The notes under the pieces are model-generated. The model saw only the letters and a list, made by a program, of their open reading frames with translations. It was not told the DNA's origin and did no database searches. A stretch of 64,000 nucleotides of DNA from Neoarius graeffei. Lineage: Eukaryota > Chordata > Actinopteri > Siluriformes > Ariidae. Positions within the stretch are counted from its first letter, which is position 1. Each line of letters begins with the position of its first letter. The position numbers were made by a program, and so were the translations under genes. The stretch spans positions 53,024,086 through 53,088,085 of the forward strand of contig NC_083596.1 of the NCBI RefSeq assembly GCF_027579695.1, written 5' to 3'. This document shows positions 27,901 through 37,100 of this stretch, piece by piece.

Positions 27901-30086
27901 TGGCTGAGAGGAGGAAACCTCTATAATAATCCAGGAGAAGGCAATGGGAAACCACTACTGTAATGTTCCCTAGACACTCTGATGGATGTCAGAGCAGTCA
28001 CATTACTATCGCGATAGAGTCTTTGTATTGTATTCAACTGAATGTAGGTCAAAAAGGACTTGCAAGTCATTGTAATCTGTTTTTCTTTAGGTTTTTACAC
28101 AACGTCACAACTTTTTTGGAATTAGGGTTGTATATTATTTGTCTTGGTATGCTGTATTCTGTTGCACTGTATTGTACAGTGTGTCACATTGCTGGAGCAA
28201 AACTACAATACTCAGCATGCATTGTACAAATACGTAATTCACCCATCGAGAATCCCTACTTGATCAACCAAAGCGTACCTCTGAGTGAAATGGGTCTGAA
28301 ACTGGAAGAAGCTGCCTTGCCTGCAAAAACAAGGACTCAAAGAATGTGTTTTCTCATGTCATGTTGTGCTGTTGGGTGCCAGTCAGAAATGTGTAAACAA
28401 ACACACACCCTATATGGTCAAAAGTGTATCGACACCTGACCAATCACACACATACGGTACGCTTTTGTTGAACATCCCAGTCTAGATTTATTCCCCCTTT
28501 GCTTTTATAAGGAGCGCCGCTCTTCTGGGAAAGATTTCCATTGGATTTTGGAGCGTGGCTGTGGGGATGTGTGCTCATTCAGCTACAAGTGCACACTATG
28601 GGGGAATTCCAGAAAGCAGGTTTAGTGAAAACGGAGTTTGTTAACCCTGAGATGAGGGAAACTCTGGGTTTTCTGTTCCAGAAAGGGAGGTAACTCAAAC
28701 TCTGGGAGTTGCCACGGTAAGTGACCCTGTGAACATGAGCTGCTCACTGGTAGGTTCTCTCACAAACTCCTCCTCCTGCTGAGCCTGAAGCAGCTGTCAG
28801 ACATGAAGTCTCCTTTCCTCGTCAACCCGATTATGATGAAGCCAAATTAATTCATATCGACTGACGGCAGGAGAGAATTTGGAGACCCCGATTAGATGTA
28901 CTGTGCAAAGTTATAATTTACTATAGTCTACTGATTAGACTACAATACTTTGAAATTTTATGATATTTTGAAATGCACGCAAAACTTTAAAACAAACAAA
29001 AAAACCCAACCCCCCACTTCAGACAGGTTTCGATTTTTGAAAAATAATTTTTCCATTTCTGCCATTACAATTTTTTGTCATGTGCTCCCCTCTAGAGGCA
29101 GTCCGCACACCTTCAGGGGTGCACACACACCACACTCCGGGAAACACCTGGAAGTAGGGCAACCTTTTTCCTCGCCGGTTGCCATGATGAATCGTAGTAT
29201 CAGAACTCCACTGATGATGGCTTTTTATATACATGTCACACACACATTTAACTCAAAGTAAAAATAATCAGAATTGACTGAACTCAGATCAACTGTTCTG
29301 GAACCGAAAACATGGAGTTTTACATCCCAGCGTTCATCAACTCAGAGTTCAGGGTGAGGCTCAGAGTTTCTTCAGCCTGCTTTCTGGAATACCACAGGTC
29401 TTCAAAGAAACTTGCTTTGTGCACAGGGACACTGTCATGCTGGAACAGGTTTAATAATCTACTTACCAAGCAACGTGATTGCTTATTAGCAGTAGCTATC
29501 CATCTGTCTATCTATCTGGTTTCCTTTTTAAAATAAAATATTATTTGTTGATTTCAACACTCAATATATACACAACTATTTACATTTACAGCATAAAGAT
29601 ACACATATGGCTTCTGTGAACAGACCATTACCCCTTTTCCCCCCAACCACTCAGGTATCCATCAGAATTGTCGAAGCCTTAATGTGTGTGTCCATTTCCA
29701 TGATGTGTAATCAGGAGGCAGTTTCCCCCAGTATTCACACCAAGAAATCTGGCTCCCGATCTCACTGCATCATTACTGTACGACGCGAGTAGACATGCTC
29801 ACACCAGCTGTATCAATGATTACGGTTAGGAAATATATTATGTGGAGGGTTGTGCCATACGATCTTTTTATAAACATGGCCAATTAATGTTGATGAAAAT
29901 TCACTTAATTGTATGTTTTTAAATAAATGTATGCATACACCTCATTACAAATGTTTTAACAATTGCCAAATATATGCTTGCCTTTTATATAGCTTAATCT
30001 TAACACACAGCAATGTCACCTTCACCTCAGCTTCAGCTGAAGAAACAAGAATTTCAAGTTTCTACCTGAACCAGGAACAATGAAAT

Positions 30087-30137
<51 letters not shown>

Positions 30138-33100
30138 TGCAAGGTTACCAGTAGTTGTATAATGCCACTCACACTGAGGCCACTGAGCACAGGTCTATAA
30201 ATCATTAAACACACACACACACACAGAGCCGTTGTTATCGATTCAGGTTCAACATTCAAAATATATTTGAGCTTTACAGCTGCAATGAAATCAAGTTACA
30301 GTTTAGTAATTACGTGGTTAATGACAATCAAATAACTCAAAACTGCTTAAATTCTTATGATGAACATTCAATACATACTAAAATCAACCTGTACTCCATT
30401 TTCTTTGCTAAAACAGAGTTCTAGTTTGAGGTTATTCTTAGATCCTGACCTATTTGGTCCAGCATAAAGAGATATTTTAAGAGCGACTATAAAGGAATTC
30501 TGTAATTGCTGTGGATGAGCATGACAGTAAATGCTGTAACTGAAAATAAATTTTAACTGTTCTTAGATTCTAACATTCTGGTTTTTCAGGTCAAGTGTTT
30601 ATATACAGTGAAGAAAAACACACGCTGCTTCATCACAGTCCATTTCTTTCTCTCTCATCTTGAATCACTCCTCTTTTCTGTGAGGACCACAGGGTCAGAC
30701 ACACTGTCTCTGGTATACACACTCAGCCCGAGTCAACATGAACACATAAATGTGAAGACATCTTTTCTTTTTTGCATTTGGGCCGCAACAATTACTTGAT
30801 AAAATTATTAATTAGTTGGACTGTGTTATGAAGCACACTGTAGTGCTGTCACTTAATTTTGGGCGGCACGGTGGTGTAGTGGTTAGCATGGTCGCCTCAC
30901 AGCAAGAAGGTTCCGGGTTCGAGCCCCGTGGCCGGCGAAGGCCTTTCTGTGTGGAGTTTGCATGTTCTCCCCGTGTCTGCGTGGGTTTCCTCCGGGTTCT
31001 CCGGTTTCCCCCACAGTCCAAAGACATGCAGTTAGGTTGACGTGGGGCGGCCTTGGGCTGAGGTGCCCTTGAGCAAGGTACCGAACCCCTGACTGCTCCC
31101 CGGGCGCTCTGGTGCGGCTGCCCACTGCTCTGGGTGTGTGTGTGTGTTCACTGCTTCAGATGGGTTAAATGCATAGGATGAATTTCACTGTGCTTGAAGT
31201 GTGCATGTGACGAATAAAGGGTTCTTCTTCTTCTATTTTGATGAAAAGCAACACAGCAAACCTCTAAAATATAACCCTTTATATTACACTACGCTATAAG
31301 CCTCATGACGTAACTTCCATTTTCATGCGAGTAATATTTCCATTCGTAATAATTTGTTTGAGGGAATTTGAGAAACAGAAGTGCAGTGTACCATTTTAAA
31401 ATCATGCTCATTAAAAGACCAGGCAGGCTTGTGAGATTGTGTGGAAAATGCCATCGTCCTTTTCTGTTCCTCATCATCAATGGATGTTGGTGTCGCACGC
31501 AACCTTTTTTTTTTTGGGTGGTGGTGTGCGTGTTGCCGCCAGACATGCATAACGTGGAAATATTGTTTAATTATAGCTCTATTTTTGGATTGCTCAAGTT
31601 TGTGTGCTTAGCCTGTGAAAACAGCGCAGGCCGAAAGGTCAATTTATACCTCCGCGTCAAATTTCCGCCGTAGAGTATAGTGTAGCCACGTACCCGCTCC
31701 TTATTCTAGCGTAGCGTGATGTGCACTTCTCCAGAAAAAATATCTTCAATTTGTGGTGACATAGACCGCAACAACTGTGATTGGTCGATTCACTCGGTAG
31801 CACCTTCTTCCCAGCTGCTCCTCCTTCTCTATGAAAATCGTAAATCTACTATAAGGATATTGCGTTCATATAAAAATATACAGCGGGAGGCTCTGTAGCG
31901 GCTGTAGACCATTATAACGCCCAGTTTAACCCTGCATCTAATCCTATGGATTTAAACACTCTGGCGTTATTTTTGTGCCCCATTCCGGAGAGCAGTAGAA
32001 CCTTCACTTCAAGTCAGTCATACTGCTAAGTAAAGACGTGTTAAAACACTTCCGAAATACTTTCAGTCAGAATTCACTTGGTTTATAATTAAACATGCAA
32101 CGTTTCTTTCCCTTCAGTAAATTTGTTTCAAAATGTTTTGTCTGCGTTATTTTCTGTTTATTGTTCCTACAGTGAAATACGGAGCTCGCACTCGGTTTTT
32201 CTTCTATGTGTAGAATCAGTAAATTCTGGTGTCTTTCATGTGACAGCGCCTCCTAGAGGAGACGTGCACCTTACACACAAATATAAATGCCTCACCCTGC
32301 ATGCGCATCAATACCATACCTCCAGACTAGATTCTTCACAGAAGTATAAACCAGCCTTCGGCGTCTCAAGTTAACATCTTGTCAAGTGCAAAAACCATCA
32401 TGAGAGTATGATAAATGCAACTAAAAACAAAAAATGAGTGACTGGTGAATTCTATTCATCCTGTACTATACTGAGCATACTACAAAACATTATTTGTAGG
32501 TTTTTTTTTAATCTCCACTCATTTCAAATCTGAGGACTGCAACATGCTCCAAAAAAGGAGCGCAATATACACTTCCACTGTGCTCCTGTCCCTCTCAGAT
32601 GAGACGGAGCCCAGAGAAGTCAGTGGTGCTTCTGGACAGATGGACAGACAGGTAGACAGACAGGTAGACTGATAGATACTTTATACATCATGAAGGAAAT
32701 GTAAGCAGTGTTGAAAGTGTGGCTTCTGCTTTGCATTGTAAAGCTTTAATTTACATCTGTGGATGCAGTGGCGAATGGTGTTGCCTGAAAGAGTTACTGA
32801 AGTATTCCTGAGCCTATGTCATGAGGTCTTTTACAAATGCATGACGGATTTGACCAGATTCCTTGAATTTTATATGACCTTATTTTATCGTGGTTGGCAC
32901 AGTGGTGCAGGGGTCATCACTGTTGCCTCACAGCAAGAAGGTTCTGGGTTCGAACTTCGCAGCCGACGGAGGCCTTTCTGTGTGGAGTTTACATGTTCTC
33001 CCCGTGTCTGCATGGATTTCCTCCACAGTCATGTGGATTCAGTCAGTTGGCTACTCTAAATCTGCTTTTACACTGGCACCGGAACAAGTTGGTCCAGTGC

Positions 33101-34113
33101 AACTGCCCGTCTGAACACGATTTGTTCCGGAACAATTTGACACCAGTGGGCGCAACTCGCTCCACTGTACGAAGTGGTGCAACTTATCCCGAAACATCTT
33201 GTTCTGGGTGCAACTTGTTCCCACTTACTGTCTCAACACAATTGGTGGCAAGTAGGAGGACTTACGTGTGTGCGGTAGCGTTCATCTGGGTCTTTTATCA
33301 TCTGGACAAGACCAATTCAAGGGTCAGTTCTTCACGAGTGTTTTTGCTTATGAAACTTCGCCTTTAGACGAAGGAATCAAGTGATTCCTGAGCCAATCGC
33401 AGTAATAACTGGACTAAAGACTAGTCCATTGGACTAATAGTGGCAGCCATGGCCTAAAGGTTAGACAAGCAGACTTGGTTCTGGTTTGATTCCCTGGACT
33501 GGCAGGAAAAATCCATAGCTGAAGTACCCTTGAGCAAGGCACCTAACCCCCAACTGCTTCCCAGGTGCTGGATGTATGTGTGTGTGCTTGTTGTACGTCG
33601 CTCTGGATAAGATGTGGGTGGTAGAAATGAGCAACTGGACTTGCTTGAAAATTCTTGAAAACGTTTCACCTCTCGTCCAAAAGGCTTCCTCAGTTCTGTC
33701 TGACTAATAGGGAGTAACAGATATTTATCTTCTCCTGGATCAGAATCAGAATTCTGATGACCAGCTCATCTAAGGCCCTGTCCACACGGCAACGGATTCA
33801 GGTGAATCCGATACAATTGTTTATCGTTTCGGCTTGGCGTCCACACGGCACCGGCGTTTTGGGTGCCCCAAAACGCAATCTTTTGAGAACGGGTTCCAGA
33901 GTGGAAAGATCTGGCAACGTTGCCATTGCGAAGTCGTCTGGATGAGTAGAACGGATTTGTTTACGATGATGTCACAACCACATGACTGAGTGCTTCACGC
34001 CGGGTAGAAGTGTAACGAACTCGATGCGAGTTGTCAACAAATCCTATAACTTGGTTCATGAAACGCGCTTACAAAATATTTTCACTGTGAATATTTATTG
34101 TGTAATGGTGCAA

Positions 34114-34155
<42 letters not shown>

Positions 34156-37100
34156 GCCCTTAGGGCAGAGTCAATCCCGCCAGCAAAAATAGGGAAAAAA
34201 AGGAACGATCTCACCTCTTCAGATGTTGGTTTAAGTCCTACAATACATTCCTCAAAAAGGGCGTAGAAGAACAAATTAATCCATCAACATGTAGCATTCA
34301 ATTTATTCCGGACCATTAAAGACGCCGCCTTCCGCGTAGAATCATGCGTCATCCTCGCCGCCATATTGGATGGGTCAAAGCGGAGAATAAAGATGCCTCA
34401 TTCATGTGCTGCGTTTAACTGTACCAACAGGTTTACCGTCCAAACGAGATCACATGGGATTACCTTTCACAGGTGAGACTGGAAAAATACTTTTCATTGT
34501 ATTTGGTCATTATAATGTAATTTTACGAACAGATTTTTCTGACTTTGTGGCTAATATGAAGTCTCACGCATAATAGTTTATGCGCATGCGTCCTTACTTC
34601 TATTGTTCTGGTGTCTCCGAAGGGACCGTCTTACAGGGCCCCTAGAGGTGTGGCATGTGTATTGCATCGTTTTCAGCAAGCGTTGCGTTGCCATATGGAC
34701 CTGATATTTTACTGATCGTTGCCCATTTGGATGCGATATTTTTTTAAAATAACATCTCGTTGCTGTTGTCCTGTGGATGTAGTGTAAGGTGTCATTGAGG
34801 CATCATGTTGGTGTGGGTCACTGGAGGCTGGGTGTGAACGGCGAGTCATTAGGGTGATCAAAGGGTTGCCCTCCTTTGATCACCCTAATGACTCGCCGTT
34901 CACACCCAGCCTCCAGTGACCCACACCAACATGATGCCTCAATGACACCTTAGATGAGCTGGTCATCAGAATTCTGATCCAGGAGAAGATAAATATCTGA
35001 TACTCCCTATTAGTCAGACAGAACTGAGGAAGCCTTTTGGACGAGAGGTGAAACGTTTTCAAGAATTTTCAAGCAAGTCCAGTTGCCCATTTCTACCACC
35101 CACAGTTTACTATGACCTGGATAATTGAGAATCTTCACAGACATCTCTGGATAAGATAATCTGCCAAATGCCTGTAATGTACTGTAATGTAACAAAGAGG
35201 TTCTTGCCCTCATCCAGTTGTGGGGAGATGCAGATACCCAGTTGGATTTGGAGAAATTGGGCCCCAATGACCTGCCATTTTGGTTTTAATCACCGATTTG
35301 CACATACACATTTGTGTTCACCTGTCTAACTTCTGGTCTGCCACTGACAGCGAGTGAGCGTGTAAACACGAAGGAAAGTGGGCACAACTTGTTCCCACTG
35401 CCCGTGTAAAAGCAGCATAAATTGCCCATAGGTGTGAATGTGATGGTTGTTTGTCTCTATTACCCCTGTGATAGACTGGTGACCTGCTCAGGGTAAGCCC
35501 CACCTCTCGTCCCAAATCAGCTGGGATTGGAAGGCAGGGTGTACCCCATGACCCTGATGGATAAACGGTATAGATAATGGATGGATATTATATTCCGCAC
35601 TGTGGAGGGTGAAATGCCCAAAATCTTACTGATTAGTTTTTGGGAATATTGTTTTTAAAGTGCTGAATTATTCGCTGACGTATCTGTTGGGAAATTGGTG
35701 AGCCTCGACACATTCTTGCTTTTGAAGAACAAAGCCTTTCTTAGAGGCGCCTTATATACAAATAACACAATTGCCTCACCTGCATCACCTTGTTAATTCA
35801 GCTTGTCTCACCATTATTCATCCTCAGCTGGCTGACTTTCACTGCGGTATGGGTGTTGGTATCAGACAGACTGGTTTGAGTATTTCAGAAACTGCCGATC
35901 TCCTGGGGTTTTCACACGCAACAGTCTCTAGTGTTTACACAGAATGGTGTGAAAAACAAAAAACACTGAAGGAGCGACAGGTTTTTTTTGGTGTGGGTAG
36001 TGCTGTAGTATGGTGAACATCAGTGTTTTTTTTTTTGAAAAACAAAAAACACTGAGGGAGTGACAGTTCTGTGGGTGGACATGCTTTGCTGATATGCTTG
36101 TTTAACCAAGTCACAGAGTTCACACTTTTTCTTCATTCTGATGTTTAATGCGAACGTTAACTGAAGCGCTTGACCTGAATCTGTATGATTTTATACATTG
36201 TGCTGCTGCCACATGATTGAACTGCATGAACATGCACATGTACAGGTGTTCCTAATAAAGTGGACAGGAGCATATAATCTCACAGTTTGATTTTTTTCCC
36301 CCATTTTTTACTCTATGTTTAGTATTCCCTACAGGAAGCCACTGGACCTCAGATTAAGCAATCTCCTGTGTGATACACACTTAAACGAACCTGTACACTG
36401 GGGTAGTGGCTTGTGTTCCTGTTTGTACACTCGTAGTGATCTGCATTAGAATAAGGACATGTTGGATAAAAGTGTCTGCTAAACACCACAGATTTAAATA
36501 TTGAGTTTTCCAAAGTTAACCATTCAGCTCTCAGTTTTCAGTTTCTGGGTCTCGGCTCGTTCCAGTACGTATTGTGTAGGAGCCCAGGGGCACTGCCAAG
36601 ATGGCATTGCCAAGATGGCGGCTACATGAACAAACATGGCTATGAAGACTGAGGCAAAGATACAGCTGCACCACTCTGTGCTGTTTATGAGTAACACACA
36701 CAAACCCTGGAAAACACCAGATTTTTACACTTTATTTTCTTTTATCCAACAATAACGTCAGAGACAAACATTCTGGCGCACACGTTAAAGTCCTGATTTA
36801 CCAAGAGTCCAAATAAAGCGTGTATACAGTCAGTGGGTGAGTTACAGGTTTCACTCTTGGGTTTGATTTAAGAGGCTGTTCACCATACTACAGCACTACA
36901 CACACCAAAATAACATTTAAAACTATGCTTTCTGCTTTTATTCGTTCTTACATGTCTTCTGTAAACAACACTTTAAGCCGAGGTTATTTTTAGTGTGTAA
37001 GGCTCATCCAGTTCCCTGTGTCACTGCAGCTGGGGAACACAAGAACGATCATCATCTCTGTATACTGAAATTCTCATTTTATATGCATTCCTGTTTATTT

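Larger units (their letters stand above)
33613..35144. mobile_element. Palindromic retroelement-like insert with hammerhead-like cores
   Basis: A 12-base duplication (CTCTGGATAAGA at 33,601-33,612 and 35,145-35,156) flanks it. Two nearly identical inverted arms meet at a hairpin near 34,866 (GATCAAAGG, GTTGCC, CTCCTTTGATC). The right arm contains CTGAGGA...GAAACG (35,024-35,055) and the left arm its complement (33,662-33,693), like the conserved core of type I hammerhead ribozymes known from Penelope-like elements. The right end carries an unpaired tail of about 40 bases. The left arm is interrupted at 33,774-34,784. Confidence 0.75.
33436..35200 (+). mobile_element. Second tRNA-type SINE, split
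   Basis: A different tRNA-like head (GGCAGCCATGGCCTAAAGGT, then GGTTTGATTCC) runs to CGCTCTGGATAAGA at 33,612. It resumes at 35,145 with CTCTGGATAAGA, then TAATCTGCCAAATGCCTGTA. The duplicated CTCTGGATAAGA flanks the palindromic insert. Confidence 0.75.
33061..35417. mobile_element. MITE hosting further nested elements
   Basis: Termini TCTGCTTTTACACTGGCAC and, reverse complemented, TGCTGCTTTTACACGGGCAG. TAAA flanks both sides (33,057-33,060, 35,418-35,421). Subterminal GGAACAAGTTG / GGGAACAAGTTGTGC blocks are also inverted. Most of its length is later insertions. Confidence 0.82.
32890..35590 (+). mobile_element. tRNA-headed SINE split by a 2.36-kb insertion
   Basis: The head and body (GCACAGTGGTGCAGGGGTC to GGCTACTCTAAA, 33,060) resume at 35,418 (TAAATTGCCCATAGGTGTGA) and run to GATAATGGATGGATA. 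Joining the two recovers the usual ACTCTAAATTG...AGGTGTGAATG body. Confidence 0.85.
32745..35760. mobile_element. Outer Tc1-like relic of a multi-layer nest
   Basis: 32,745-32,885 and 35,591-35,760 are consecutive parts of a Tc1-like transposase region. They align to the intact copy at 13.9-14.2 kb (TATTCCTGAGCC, CCAGATTCCTTGAATTTTAT joined to TTATATTCCGCACTGTGGA, compare CCAGATTCTCTGAATCTTTT and ATTACGCACTGTAG). The SINE at 32,890-35,590 was inserted into it. Confidence 0.75.

Noticed and set aside
28950-29261. 103-codon plus-strand frame as a small gene
   Set aside because: Lies inside an inverted-repeat element and shows no recognisable domain or splice context.
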